Shown here: piece after piece, positions 44,796 to 53,898 of the stretch | How positions within the stretch are numbered: position 1 is the first letter of the stretch | How the letters are laid out: each line of letters starts with the position of its first letter | Source: Paenibacillus agri | Lineage (GTDB): Bacteria > Bacillota > Bacilli > Paenibacillales > Paenibacillaceae | DNA: 64,000 nt | Direction: 5' to 3' | Assembly: GCF_013359945.1 (NCBI RefSeq) | Contig: NZ_JABWCS010000193.1 | Span: 1-64,000, forward strand | Notes under the pieces: model-generated | What the model was told of the DNA's origin: nothing | Databases searched by the model: none | What the model saw: only the letters and a program-made list of their open reading frames with translations | Program-made: the position numbers and the translations under genes

Positions 44796-44833
44796 AAAAA
44801 ACCGCTGGATTAAAAGAAGCCAGCGGTTTTTTG
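44796..44833. terminator. Bidirectional terminator
   Basis: AAAAACCGCTGG / CCAGCGGTTTTT hairpin with A and T runs on both sides. It lies between the methyltransferase (+) and alpha-galactosidase (-) genes and can serve both. Confidence 0.88.
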
Positions 44834-44925
44834 GGGTACGTCTGATATTTGATCACTTTGAGCAGAAGCCTCTTTGAGTAGGAGCCTCTTTGAGTAGTCA
44901 GAAAGGCAGTCTGTTCAGACTATTA

Positions 44926-46704
44926 CTACGCGTCCACTCGCTTAAAGCTAACCAGCCCCGCTTTAGGAACTGCTACTTCAAGTAAGCCTCTACCCATTTC
45001 CGCGATCTCCGAGCTGATAATTTGTCCGCAGCAGTCCTTGACCTGGATCTCATAGCGAGCAGGGGAAAGGGTGCTTCTGATTACTACCCGTTCGCTATAG
45101 GTGCCGTTCACGATAAATAATTGAGTAAAGTCCTGCTCTACAGGCACAATAACATCAGCATAAATGGCGATGATCTGAGTGTCGTCCTTGCGTGCAGTCA
45201 CGAGCGGGTACAACAGCTCCGGTTGTTGCGGAGACAACTCGCCCCGCAGCAGGACATCTCCGTGCTCTCTGCTGAATGCCAGCCAGAAGCGCAGCATAGA
45301 CAAATATTCCTGGCCAATCTCGTTAAGTCGTAAAGATATTTGCGGTACAGAGAAGATCACATTGACCAATTGCATTGCCGCGCTCTCTACAGGTTCATTG
45401 GGATTGAACATGATCATATCGGAATGAACAGCTGTATTTCCGGACAGGAGCCGCAGATCTAGTGTGCGAACCCGGTTCTGGATGGAATCGTTAGGGCAAT
45501 CATTTGCGCGGAACATGTTGCCGTATTTTCGCATCAGCGGGCCGATATAGGTCTGGCGGAATTCGATGAGAATATCCGGCTTGATAGCTCTTAGACGTTC
45601 CATGACATCAGAGAGTAAACGATCCACTGCTTCAGGCACCGATTCATGATCCCGACCTTCTGCTGTACCTTCCTGCTGATCCGGGCTCAATCTGAAGCTA
45701 TCCACGAAATCAAGCTTCAGACCGTCGATATCCCACCCGATGATCGCTTGTTCGTAGGTATTGATCAGATATTCCCGCACATCGGGGTATCGTGGGTCCA
45801 GCACGCCCGCGTTCAGCTTCTCGTCAATCCGCAGGAGCTTGTTCTCGAACTGGCTCCACACTTTACTGGACTTGCCCACGAATGGCACGGAGTACCATAA
45901 CATGTATTTCAGGCCGAGCTTATGAACGGTATCGACATGTGACTTCATGTCTGGAATCTTGCCCTCATACACTTCCCAGTCACCAGTAAAGGCATAACCC
46001 CGATTGTTATCGTCTGTCTGCCATCCATCATCGACAATGATAGTGTCACAGCCAAGTTCCTTGGCTAGCTTGGACTGCTCCTCTAATTCGATTGCGGTCA
46101 GCTCCTGGTGATAGGAATACCAAGTGGAGTACATCGGACGGAGAGCCACATCAGGGACCGCGGAAGGCTTGTAGCCAGGAAGGGTTTCCCACCAAGCGGT
46201 TACTTCCTCCAACGCTTTATTGTAAGAGATATCTCTGAGGTCGATCCGCAGAGTGGCTTCATATTGATCTATCTTCGGCATGGCTTCCTCAAATAACGTA
46301 ACAGAGCACAGGAAGGTCGAGTCTTCTTCATGGATCCCCGCTTTAATCGATACGTTGTTCAAGGCATCGGTAAAAGCGAAGGTCATACGGTTACGCCCAT
46401 CCAGATTGTACAGGGAAGCCACGGGTGCCAGGGAAGTGCTCTTCGACTGGAAGCCGTCGCCCCAATCCACCTGAAACGCTTTATTACGATCTGTTCCTGG
46501 ATGCCATAAGGAATGAACGTCTACGGCAGGAATGGACCATTCTACAGCACACACTGGCGGATATTCTTTCTGAGCTGCCTTGAGCTTGATATGAACCAGG
46601 AACAGATTTTCAGTGATCGTCTCGATTTCAGTTGTACTGTTGAATGAGGGGCTGTCGCTGACGACAGTGATAGTGGGACAAGTGTTGTTGATTAAAGTTT
46701 TCAT
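44926..46704 (-). CDS. GH36-type alpha-galactosidase (clan GH-D)
   Basis: A 592-residue glycosidase. An N-terminal beta domain (about 1-190) precedes a TIM barrel with LGCDTIIVDDGWQ. DGLKLDF holds the likely nucleophile Asp, and RANDCPND a candidate acid/base Asp. A C-terminal beta domain follows. The pattern fits the GH36/GH27 group acting on alpha-galactosides such as raffinose or melibiose. There is no signal peptide, so the oligosaccharide must be imported first, which fits the adjacent ABC importer. The ATG at 46704 follows AGGAGG; the TTG at 46722 overlaps that site and is rejected. It is divergent from a LacI regulator with shared operator-like half sites between them. Exact sugar specificity is not certain. 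Confidence 0.85.
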   Translation of the reverse strand: MKTLINNTCPTITVVSDSPSFNSTTEIETITENLFLVHIKLKAAQKEYPPVCAVEWSIPAVDVHSLWHPGTDRNKAFQVDWGDGFQSKSTSLAPVASLYNLDGRNRMTFAFTDALNNVSIKAGIHEEDSTFLCSVTLFEEAMPKIDQYEATLRIDLRDISYNKALEEVTAWWETLPGYKPSAVPDVALRPMYSTWYSYHQELTAIELEEQSKLAKELGCDTIIVDDGWQTDDNNRGYAFTGDWEVYEGKIPDMKSHVDTVHKLGLKYMLWYSVPFVGKSSKVWSQFENKLLRIDEKLNAGVLDPRYPDVREYLINTYEQAIIGWDIDGLKLDFVDSFRLSPDQQEGTAEGRDHESVPEAVDRLLSDVMERLRAIKPDILIEFRQTYIGPLMRKYGNMFRANDCPNDSIQNRVRTLDLRLLSGNTAVHSDMIMFNPNEPVESAAMQLVNVIFSVPQISLRLNEIGQEYLSMLRFWLAFSREHGDVLLRGELSPQQPELLYPLVTARKDDTQIIAIYADVIVPVEQDFTQLFIVNGTYSERVVIRSTLSPARYEIQVKDCCGQIISSEIAEMGRGLLEVAVPKAGLVSFKRVDA

Positions 46705-46740
46705 AATGCCTCCTGCTTGCAAAAATAGATAATGGGCTAA

Positions 46741-46932
46741 TGTTTACTGTTTAGAGTATATTATTTACGAAACGTATAGTAAACAAAAACTTTGGATTAG
46801 TCATTATTGAATAGATTAACCGTATTATCAGAGCCTATGGTAATATGTAAGCGGAGACAATTAGGTATTGTCAAACGTTTTGATCTCTGTTATATTGAAT
46901 TCACGCATTAGTTCACTAATGTTTAGTAAACA
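46741..46932. promoter_or_regulatory. LacI-family operator region between alpha-galactosidase and regulator
   Basis: There is a perfect palindrome TGTTTA-G-TAAACA at 46920-46932. The half site TGTTTACT at 46741-46748 and its complement AGTAAACA at 46778-46785 lie on the alpha-galactosidase side. The same AGTAAACA recurs at 46925-46932. The spacing of sites on both flanks suggests the LacI protein represses both directions, possibly by looping (inference). An imperfect TCAAACGTTTTGA at 46871-46883 may be another site. Confidence 0.55.
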
Positions 46933-47021
46933 AAATACATTTTGATTGGCAAAAGCTTGGCGGAATTATAAAATGAACATAAGGGGTGTTTCCCAAATAT
47001 GAAGTGAAAAGGTGATTAGTC

Positions 47022-48068
47022 GTGGCAACTATTCGTGATATCGCAAGTCTGGCTGGTGTATCTGCATCCACAGTTTCCCGTGTGCTGAACGGAGATCCTT
47101 CCCTTTCGGTATTGGAAGAGACAAGAAGAAAGATTATTTCCGCTGCAGAACAGCTGCAATATAAAGGAAGTCAACGACGTCAGAATAATCAGGCGGCACA
47201 GTTGAAGGATTACAAGATTGGACTAGTGACCTTCTGTTCGGAACAATTTGAATCGGAGGACCCGTATTATCTGTCCATCAGACTGCAAATTGAGAAGGAA
47301 TTCAATCAATTGGGCCTGCACATTACGCGGACGATCCGCTGGGTGAACCATGATTCTTATGAAAGTCTTTCAGGATTAGATGGTTTGATCGTCATCGGGA
47401 AGTTTGAGTTTGATCCTTATAATCTATTCTTTAGCCGGATTCAGAATGTCGTTTTTGTCGATTACTCGCCGGATGAGAATCGCTTTGATTCCGTTGTGGT
47501 TGATTTTGATAAAGTTACACGAACGGCTTTGGATCATCTTACCGGACTTGGCTATACTAGGATCGGTCTGATCAGTTCTCGCGATTTCATTAACCGTTTT
47601 GGTTCCAACTCCGGTACGGATTCTGTGGACCAACGGCAAAGCAGCTTTGAAGCATATATGAAGCAAAAGAATTTGTACCTGCCAGAGCATGTCCACATCG
47701 GCAAAGATTTCTCCATGTCCACCGGATATCAGCTCATGCAGGAAGTGATTGAGAAGCAGAATTTGCCGGAAGCGTTCCTGATCGGTTCTGATCCTATGGC
47801 GATTGCCGCCGGTAGAGCACTGAAGGAAGCTGGCTTGAAGGTACCTAGAGATATCGCATTAGTTGGCATTGATGATATTGAAATGGCCTCTTATGCCAAC
47901 CCGCCATTGACCACGGTGAAGATCTATACCGAGCAAATGGGACAGAGCGCAGTGAAAATGCTGCTCGAACGTATCGGGGGCAGAGAAGTACCGTTAAAGA
48001 TCGTGCTGCCGTCCAAGCTGATGATCAGAAGCAGCTGTGGTGCGGAAATTCGGTCATCAACTAGTTAA
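47022..48068 (+). CDS. LacI/GalR-family transcriptional regulator
   Basis: A 348-residue repressor. The helix-turn-helix ATIRDIASLAGVSASTVSRVLNG is at residues 2-24, with a hinge following. A periplasmic-binding-protein-like sugar domain fills the rest, including VVVDFDKVTRTALDHLTGLG and the C-terminal VALVGIDDIEMASYANPPLTTV. The GTG start follows AAAAGGTGA. It is divergent from the alpha-galactosidase and directly upstream (20 nt) of the sugar-binding lipoprotein gene, so it most likely controls the whole alpha-galactoside cluster. The effector is presumably galactose or an imported oligosaccharide (inference). Confidence 0.92.
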   Translation: MATIRDIASLAGVSASTVSRVLNGDPSLSVLEETRRKIISAAEQLQYKGSQRRQNNQAAQLKDYKIGLVTFCSEQFESEDPYYLSIRLQIEKEFNQLGLHITRTIRWVNHDSYESLSGLDGLIVIGKFEFDPYNLFFSRIQNVVFVDYSPDENRFDSVVVDFDKVTRTALDHLTGLGYTRIGLISSRDFINRFGSNSGTDSVDQRQSSFEAYMKQKNLYLPEHVHIGKDFSMSTGYQLMQEVIEKQNLPEAFLIGSDPMAIAAGRALKEAGLKVPRDIALVGIDDIEMASYANPPLTTVKIYTEQMGQSAVKMLLERIGGREVPLKIVLPSKLMIRSSCGAEIRSSTS

Positions 48069-48087
48069 ACATTCTTAGGGGGAATAC

Positions 48088-49350
48088 ATGATGAAAAAGT
48101 GGTCTTTGATTGTTTTATCTCTGCTTGTTGTAATCGCTTTATCTGCCTGTTCCGGAAATTCAGAGAGCGATAGCGGCTCTGCGAATTCCGGCGGAAACAG
48201 CGGGGCTGCCAAAGGGAAGATCACGTTTGCTTTCTGGGGCGCTCAGAGCGAAGCTGATGCGATCAAGCAAGCCATTGACAACTTCCAGAAGACTTATCCT
48301 GATATCAAGGTAGAAAGTCAATGGATTCAAAAGGACTATCTGACCAAACTACAGACGATGATTGCCGGAGGAACCACCCCCGATGTCATGTTGATCTCCG
48401 GAGGGGATTTACCGGGTTTTGCGAACGCTTTCCAGGAATTACAAATTGATAAGTCGCTGTTCAGCTCGCCATCCTTTGTGGATTCAATGAGTGTCGATGG
48501 CAAGGTGTATGCAGAGCCTTTCATTATCAAACCAAAGGTAATGGCGATTAATGTGGATCTTTTCCAGAAGAATAATATTCCGCTTCCAAGTCAAACCGTG
48601 CCGATGACTACTGAAGAATTCAAGGAGATTTCCCAAAAGCTTACTTCTGGTGAAGGGGCGAGCAAAATTTTCGGTTCGGAGCCGCTGTGGCTCGGCAACT
48701 GGATCTATTCGTTCGGCGGCCAGTTCTACACGGATGATCTGAGTAAGTCCACACTTGATTCACCGGAAGCGATTGCAGCTGCCGAGTATATTGTCTCCAC
48801 CAAACAAGAGGGCATCGTACCTAATGATAGTGAGAAACAGGGTCAGAACATGATGAACTGGTATCTGGGCGGAAGAATCGGCATGTTTACCGACTTTGGT
48901 CCTTGGTACCTGCCGCAAATGGCAGATGTACAGAACTTTAAATGGGATCTCGTGCCATTCCCTGGCAACGGCGGTTCCAAAGAAGTTAACGGATTGGCGC
49001 TCAGCAAGAATAGCAAGAATGCAGAAGCCGCCAAGCTTTTCATTAACCATATGACGCAAAACGAAGAGGCACAAAAAATCATCGGTGGCAATAAAAATGC
49101 TTACGGGGTGCCGGTTATCCCTAGTGCTACAAGTGCATTCGAAGCTGTTGCTCCTAACAAGAACATGCAAGCGTTCGTGCTTGCCGCCGAGAAGCAGCAT
49201 ACACAAGAAGCTCAGAAGAGTACCAACGAGATTAACAATGAGATGAAAGCCATCGACGATACGACGCCGATCGGAATCGGCACTAAGGATGTCAAGGAAG
49301 TATTCCCGCAGGTAGCTGAGAAGATCAACAATATTTTACAACAAAACTAA
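48088..49350 (+). CDS. ABC sugar importer, substrate-binding lipoprotein
   Basis: A 420-residue extracellular solute-binding protein, family 1 (MalE-like). The lipoprotein signal ends at LSAC (Cys21), followed by a Ser/Gly-rich tether. The binding fold contains KITFAFWGAQSEADAIKQ, TTPDVMLISGG and a late GGNKNAYGVPV. It captures an oligosaccharide on the outer membrane face and hands it to the two permeases encoded directly downstream (13-nt gap). An AGGGGGA site precedes the ATG. The neighbouring alpha-galactosidase suggests raffinose-type alpha-galactosides as the ligand (inference). Confidence 0.92.
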   Translation: MMKKWSLIVLSLLVVIALSACSGNSESDSGSANSGGNSGAAKGKITFAFWGAQSEADAIKQAIDNFQKTYPDIKVESQWIQKDYLTKLQTMIAGGTTPDVMLISGGDLPGFANAFQELQIDKSLFSSPSFVDSMSVDGKVYAEPFIIKPKVMAINVDLFQKNNIPLPSQTVPMTTEEFKEISQKLTSGEGASKIFGSEPLWLGNWIYSFGGQFYTDDLSKSTLDSPEAIAAAEYIVSTKQEGIVPNDSEKQGQNMMNWYLGGRIGMFTDFGPWYLPQMADVQNFKWDLVPFPGNGGSKEVNGLALSKNSKNAEAAKLFINHMTQNEEAQKIIGGNKNAYGVPVIPSATSAFEAVAPNKNMQAFVLAAEKQHTQEAQKSTNEINNEMKAIDDTTPIGIGTKDVKEVFPQVAEKINNILQQN

Positions 49351-49363
49351 CGGGAGCATACTT

Positions 49364-50422
49364 ATGAATGGAATAATAGAAGGGATCTACAATTTCTATG
49401 AAGGAATCGGGATGCCGGCAGCTTTGCTGCCGCTTCTCCCTTTTCTGACCGTTATCGCGCTGGTGTTCGCTATTATTTTTGCCATTACAAGGCTGCTTGT
49501 GAAGAAGAGAATCATGCATACCAAAACGGCGAGCTTCTACATGTTCGTCTCAGTCTGGGTGATCGGCTTCCTGCTGTTTACGGTAGGTCCGATGATTTTC
49601 TCCTTCTATATCAGCTTCACCAAATGGGAAGTTGTCAGCGATCCGCAGTGGATAGGACTGGGCAATTACAAAATGCTGTTCAAAGATACATTGTTCTATA
49701 AATCGTTATCCGTAACGTTCTATTACACGCTGGTAAGTGTACCGCTGCAGGTCATTCTGTCGTTTGCGATTGCGATTCTGATGAATCTGAAGCTGCGCGG
49801 CATTTATATTTTCCGTACGATTTATTATCTTCCTACCCTGGTTCAGGGTGTTGCACAGATGGTGCTGTTCATCTGGATCTTCAATCCCAATGTCGGCCTC
49901 GTCAATTCACTGCTGCGTCTGGTAGGTATTGAAGGACCCGGCTGGTTCTCCAGTCCGGACTGGTCGATGCCTGCGGTCATTATTATGAGCCTCTGGACGG
50001 TCGGTGGCAACATGATCATCTATTTGGCTGGCTTGTCGGATATTCCGCAAAGCTTGTATGAAGCGGCCGAGATTGACGGCGCCACTGCTGCGAGAAAGGT
50101 ATGGCACGTGACCCTGCCACAGATTTCGCCGATCCTGTTCTTCAACGCGGTAACAAGTATGATCGGGGCATTCCAGACCTTTACCCAAGGCTTCATGATC
50201 AACGGGGGGCCGGATAACTCCTTGCTGTTCTATGCTTATTATCTGTATCAAAATGCTTTTATGTGGTTCAAAATGGGCTACGGATCAGCGCTGGCCTGGG
50301 TACTCTTCGTGATTATCCTGATATTCACCGCGATTGTCTTCCGCAGCAGTGCTTTATGGGTGTACTACGAAACAGAGCAAAACGGAGGGAGGAAGCGTCG
50401 TGTCCGTCAAAAAAGAGCGTAA
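49364..50422 (+). CDS. ABC sugar importer permease, MalF type
   Basis: A 352-residue membrane protein with an N-terminal extension and about seven helices. The cytoplasmic EAA loop reads YEAAEIDGATAARKVWHVTLPQ and contacts the ATPase. It pairs with the MalG-type protein whose gene overlaps its end by 23 nt. A GGGAG site precedes the ATG. The extra N-terminal helix (about 20-42) is common in MalF-like subunits. No ATP-binding subunit is encoded in the cluster, so a shared MsmK-type ATPase elsewhere in the genome is needed. Confidence 0.92.
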   Translation: MNGIIEGIYNFYEGIGMPAALLPLLPFLTVIALVFAIIFAITRLLVKKRIMHTKTASFYMFVSVWVIGFLLFTVGPMIFSFYISFTKWEVVSDPQWIGLGNYKMLFKDTLFYKSLSVTFYYTLVSVPLQVILSFAIAILMNLKLRGIYIFRTIYYLPTLVQGVAQMVLFIWIFNPNVGLVNSLLRLVGIEGPGWFSSPDWSMPAVIIMSLWTVGGNMIIYLAGLSDIPQSLYEAAEIDGATAARKVWHVTLPQISPILFFNAVTSMIGAFQTFTQGFMINGGPDNSLLFYAYYLYQNAFMWFKMGYGSALAWVLFVIILIFTAIVFRSSALWVYYETEQNGGRKRRVRQKRA

Positions 50423-51251
50423 TTCTACCAAGAAAAAGGTGCATTGGCTGGCCTATCTCCTGCTTTTAATCGGGAGCGTAGTATTTCTATATCCCTTTAT
50501 CTGGATGGTCTCTGCCTCACTGCGGAGTCTGGAGGAGCTTGCAGCCTCCGGGATGAGCATTTGGCCGGAACACTGGCGCTGGGGCAACTATGCCAAGGCA
50601 CTGACTGCCTTTCCGTTCCCGCAATATCTGCTTAACACCGTGATTACAACAATCTTGCCGATTATCGGTACGGTTCTTTCCTGTTCGCTTGTCGGCTACG
50701 CTTTCGCCCGGTTTAAGGTGAAAGGAAGCGGGTTCCTGTTCGTGCTGGTTCTATCGACGATGCTGCTGCCTGGTGAAGTCACAATGATTCCGCAATTTAT
50801 TCTATTTAAAAAGCTGGGTATGCTGGATACACTGTACCCGCTGATCGTTCCTGCCTTCTTTGGCTCGGCGTTCTATATTTTCTTAATGCGCCAATTCTAC
50901 TCCCGATTGCCTGTTGGTCTCGAAGAGGCAGCAATTATCGACGGTTGTGGTTATTTTAAAATCTGGCGTACGATCTTCCTTCCATTGTCTAAGCCAGCCT
51001 TGATGGCTGTCGGTGTTATGGTCTTCATGGGCTCCTGGAACAACTTCATGGGACCGCTGATTTATATCAATAGTGATAAATGGAAGACGCTTACGCTGGG
51101 GTTGGCCGGATTCCAAGGTACTTATGCCACGGATACCAACCTGCTGATGGCTGCGGCTGTCGTCATTACATTGCCATGTATCCTACTGTTCTTCTCAGCG
51201 CAAAAAGCATTTATGGAAGGTCTGACCTTCTCAGGTTCCAAGGAAAGCTAA
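50400..51251 (+). CDS. ABC sugar importer permease, MalG type
   Basis: A 283-residue, six-helix permease. The EAA motif reads LEEAAIIDGCGYFKIWRTIFLP. The GTG at 50400 is chosen because GGAGG lies about 7 nt or more upstream and the resulting start (SVKKERNSTKKKVHW) is a normal basic lead into TM1. The frame stays open to 50334 without a ribosome site. The 23-nt overlap with the MalF gene indicates translational coupling. It forms the heterodimeric channel with that protein. A glycosidase gene follows 29 nt after the stop. Confidence 0.92.
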   Translation: MSVKKERNSTKKKVHWLAYLLLLIGSVVFLYPFIWMVSASLRSLEELAASGMSIWPEHWRWGNYAKALTAFPFPQYLLNTVITTILPIIGTVLSCSLVGYAFARFKVKGSGFLFVLVLSTMLLPGEVTMIPQFILFKKLGMLDTLYPLIVPAFFGSAFYIFLMRQFYSRLPVGLEEAAIIDGCGYFKIWRTIFLPLSKPALMAVGVMVFMGSWNNFMGPLIYINSDKWKTLTLGLAGFQGTYATDTNLLMAAAVVITLPCILLFFSAQKAFMEGLTFSGSKES

Positions 51252-51280
51252 TATAGACAACGGACAGGAGTGACCTTAGC

Positions 51281-52669
51281 ATGACCTATGAGAGAGAGAT
51301 TAAAGCCAAAGCTGGTGCAGTAACTTTTCAATCCTCCGATAAAGATCTGAATGAAGGTTTTGTCTGGGCCAAACGCCAGGCACTTGAATACGCTCATTTC
51401 GGTGAAGATGCCGTCGGGCTGTGGTACGAGGCTGCATTGCCTGAACGCGAGGCATTTTGTATCCGTGATGTAATGCATCATAGCACTGGAGCTGCGGTAC
51501 TGGGGCTTCGATATCATACCAAAAATATGATCATGCGTTTTGCCGAGAACATTGCCGAATCACGGGACTGGTGTACGTACTGGGAGATTACCAAGGACAA
51601 CGTGCCTGCCCCGGTGGATTACGAGAATGACGCTGATTTCTGGTACAATCTTCCGGCGAACTTCGATATTATTCATACCAGCTGGCGTCAATATGAGTGG
51701 ACAGGCGATGACTGCTATTTGAATGACAGTCAGCTGCAGAAATTTTTCGAACTAACATTAAATGAATATACAAAGACTTGGGACAAAGACGGCGACGGGA
51801 TTTTAGAATATTACCCTGAGTACGGCCGTAGAGGTCTGGCTACCTTTAACGAGGCTGGACTTCACCCGCTGCTTGGCGGGGACATGATTGGATCACAGGT
51901 TGCGGGATACCGGTCGTTCGCTCAGTTGGCCCGTCTCAGAGGTCTAGCTGAAGTTGCCCAGCAGTATGATAATAAGGCGGATGAGCTGGAACAGCGTTAT
52001 GAGAAGGACTGGTGGAACGAAGGGAAAGACCGTTTCTATGGTGCGATGCTGCAGGATCGGTCATTCGTGAAGGTCTACCATGCTGAGGGCAATTTCCTCC
52101 CGCTCTATTATGGTTCCATCGGGAATCGGGAGAAGCTGAACAAGGCGCTGGAGGATGTCAAAATCAACCGTGTGGCCAATGTCGAAGGTAAAACCTACCT
52201 GCCGGATATTTTCTACCGGTACGGAGAGAACGAAGAAGCCTTCAAGGAATTAAAGGAATTGGTGGACCCGTCCCTGGACCGCCGGGATTACCCGGAAGTG
52301 TCCTATTGTGTGGTTGGTTCTGTAGCTGCCGGACTGATGGGGATTGCCGGTGACGGAGCATCCGTAATCAGCACCCTGCCTAGATTGGCGCAATCACTAG
52401 AATGGGCAGAGCTGGGAGATGTCCCCATCCTCGACCGCACGATTACAGTAAAACATAAGGGCAACACCGAGAGTGCGGTGACGCTGCAAGCCGGGAAGCC
52501 TTTTGTCTGGAAAGCGGCTTTCCCTGGTCATGTGGATACACTCTACTATAACGGTAAGGGCGTAGCTGCAAAGCAGGAAACCACAGTAGGCGGAGAACAG
52601 GTCAGCTATATTACAGTAGACATCGCAGAAGGCGAGACGCATGTGGTGTCTGCTAAGTCACAAGGCTAA
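51281..52669 (+). CDS. Six-hairpin (alpha/alpha)6 glycosidase-like protein
   Basis: A 462-residue cytosolic protein with the helical-repeat layout of (alpha/alpha)6 glycosidases. Conserved-looking stretches are REAFCIRDVMHHSTGAAVLG, IIHTSWRQYEWTGDDCYL, the acidic WDKDGDGILEYYPEYGRRG and DRRDYPEVSYCVVGSVAAG. A short beta domain closes the protein. I recognise the fold class but cannot assign a GH family; relatives of GH78, GH95 or GH63-like enzymes are possible. It follows the importer genes by 29 nt and probably acts on the imported oligosaccharide together with the alpha-galactosidase. An ACAGGAG site precedes the ATG. Confidence 0.75.
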   Translation: MTYEREIKAKAGAVTFQSSDKDLNEGFVWAKRQALEYAHFGEDAVGLWYEAALPEREAFCIRDVMHHSTGAAVLGLRYHTKNMIMRFAENIAESRDWCTYWEITKDNVPAPVDYENDADFWYNLPANFDIIHTSWRQYEWTGDDCYLNDSQLQKFFELTLNEYTKTWDKDGDGILEYYPEYGRRGLATFNEAGLHPLLGGDMIGSQVAGYRSFAQLARLRGLAEVAQQYDNKADELEQRYEKDWWNEGKDRFYGAMLQDRSFVKVYHAEGNFLPLYYGSIGNREKLNKALEDVKINRVANVEGKTYLPDIFYRYGENEEAFKELKELVDPSLDRRDYPEVSYCVVGSVAAGLMGIAGDGASVISTLPRLAQSLEWAELGDVPILDRTITVKHKGNTESAVTLQAGKPFVWKAAFPGHVDTLYYNGKGVAAKQETTVGGEQVSYITVDIAEGETHVVSAKSQG

Positions 52670-52768
52670 TATTTATACAAATCTACAGGTGCTGGGTTAG
52701 AGCTGGTTGGATTCAAAGCACGGCTAGCTGGTCAGATACACTTCGTACAGGGCTGGTCAAGGCTAGCA

Positions 52769-53128
52769 AGAACATAGTTCGGGTCTGTCGCAGACTAGAG
52801 AGGACATAGCTCAAGGCTGGCCCAGGTTTGCGAGAACAAGTTTGGGGTTGTCACAGACTAGTGAGAAAATAGTTCGGTCTGTCTCAGACAAGCGAGAACA
52901 AAGCTCAAGGCTGGCCTAGGCTAGTGAGAACAAAGCTCAGGTCTGTCGCAGACTAGTGAGAACGTAGCTCAGACTGTCACAGACTAGTGAGAACATAGCT
53001 CAAGGCTGGCCCAGGTTTGCGAGAACATAGTTTGGGTCTGTCTCAGACAAGCGAGAACATAGTTCGGTCTGTCTCAGACAAGCGAGAATATAGCTCAGGT
53101 CTGTCGCAGACTGACTAGAACATAATTT
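52769..53128 (+). repeat. Tandem array of 30-34-nt units, each able to form a small hairpin
   Basis: Twelve units begin AGAACATAG (or close variants). Two kinds alternate. One contains GTCTGTCGCAGAC or GTCTGTCTCAGAC, a perfect 5-bp hairpin. The other contains CAAGGCTGGCCCAGG. One full unit (CTCAAGGCTGGCCCAGGTTT) occurs identically at about 52811 and about 53001. No frame is open across it. It lies in the 3' region of the sugar operon before the terminator at 53129. Confidence 0.85.
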
Positions 53129-53156
53129 AAGGCTGGCTCTCTGAGCCAGCCTTTCT
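53129..53156 (+). terminator. Terminator at the end of the tandem array
   Basis: AAGGCTGGCTC / GAGCCAGCCTT hairpin with TTTCT. Its 5' arm resembles the AAGGCTGGC part of the array units. Confidence 0.8.
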
Positions 53157-53289
53157 ACATGAGCGGGTGAAGAGGGGGAGGGGAGCGGGAGGCCTCATTT
53201 CAGGCTAAAATGATGAATCAGCATGCATTACTGCTACTATATAGAACGAAATAAAGTAACAAGTATAACCAATGGGAGAGAGAACTTGT

Positions 53290-53690
53290 ATAAGAAGTGT
53301 AATTAACGGCATTTTTGTACCTTAATTCCTCTGCGGCTAGGAAATAGTGGGGATTAAGTGCAATTTTGTACCTTAAATATTCCAGAATACCCCATCGAGT
53401 GTGATTTTTCGAAAAATAAGATACAATAATGCCCTTATTTCCCTCTTTCGCCTATTTTGAAGAAAAATAAGGTACAAAAATGCCGTTAGTTGGGGAGAGG
53501 GTCTGCTTTTTCACTGTTAAGACGACTGGTGAAGGGGACTATACCGCTCTATTGGTTGAAATCTGTCGAAAAATAGTCTCTGAGCGAATGCTAACTCACC
53601 TATAGAAAGAGAGCTTTGCACCTGCAGTTTCAAACTTCCCCGTTTCCTCATCTTCGTTTCTTGTTTCATTTGGCTATATGAATTAAGGTA
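53290..53690 (+). repeat. Copy D of the four-arm intergenic repeat, most complete
   Basis: The arms are: left outer 53301-53328, left inner 53351-53381, right inner 53412-53443, right outer 53463-53495. The outer arms are reverse complements at about 24 of 28 positions by eye. Distal modules follow: TTTCACTGTTAAGACGACTGG at 53511-53531, ACCGCTCTATTGGTTGAAATCTG near 53544-53566, and the CAAACTTCCCCGTTTCC tail near 53630-53650. No gene lies in 52670-54231. Confidence 0.85.
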
Positions 53691-53774
53691 CATAATTTCC
53701 TCTATTTTCTAATCGCACCTAACTTCCTGATACTGCCGAACTCCTGCGTCTGGGATTAACTGTATAGCAGTGAG

Positions 53775-53818
53775 AAAAAAGCCTCAAATGCCACATGAAT
53801 GTGGATTTGAGGCTTTTG
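53775..53818. terminator. Strong bidirectional terminator
   Basis: AAAAGCCTCAAAT-CCACAT / ATGTGG-ATTTGAGGCTTTT, about 19 bp of stem with a 2-nt loop and A/T runs. It lies downstream (minus strand) of the 14-bp array and the aldo/keto reductase gene. Confidence 0.9.
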
Positions 53819-53898
53819 CTGGTACGTGGACACATGTGGATGTTACTGGTCCAAGCAGGCCAGGGAGACCAGAATGTCACCATACAGTAGCAGACATG

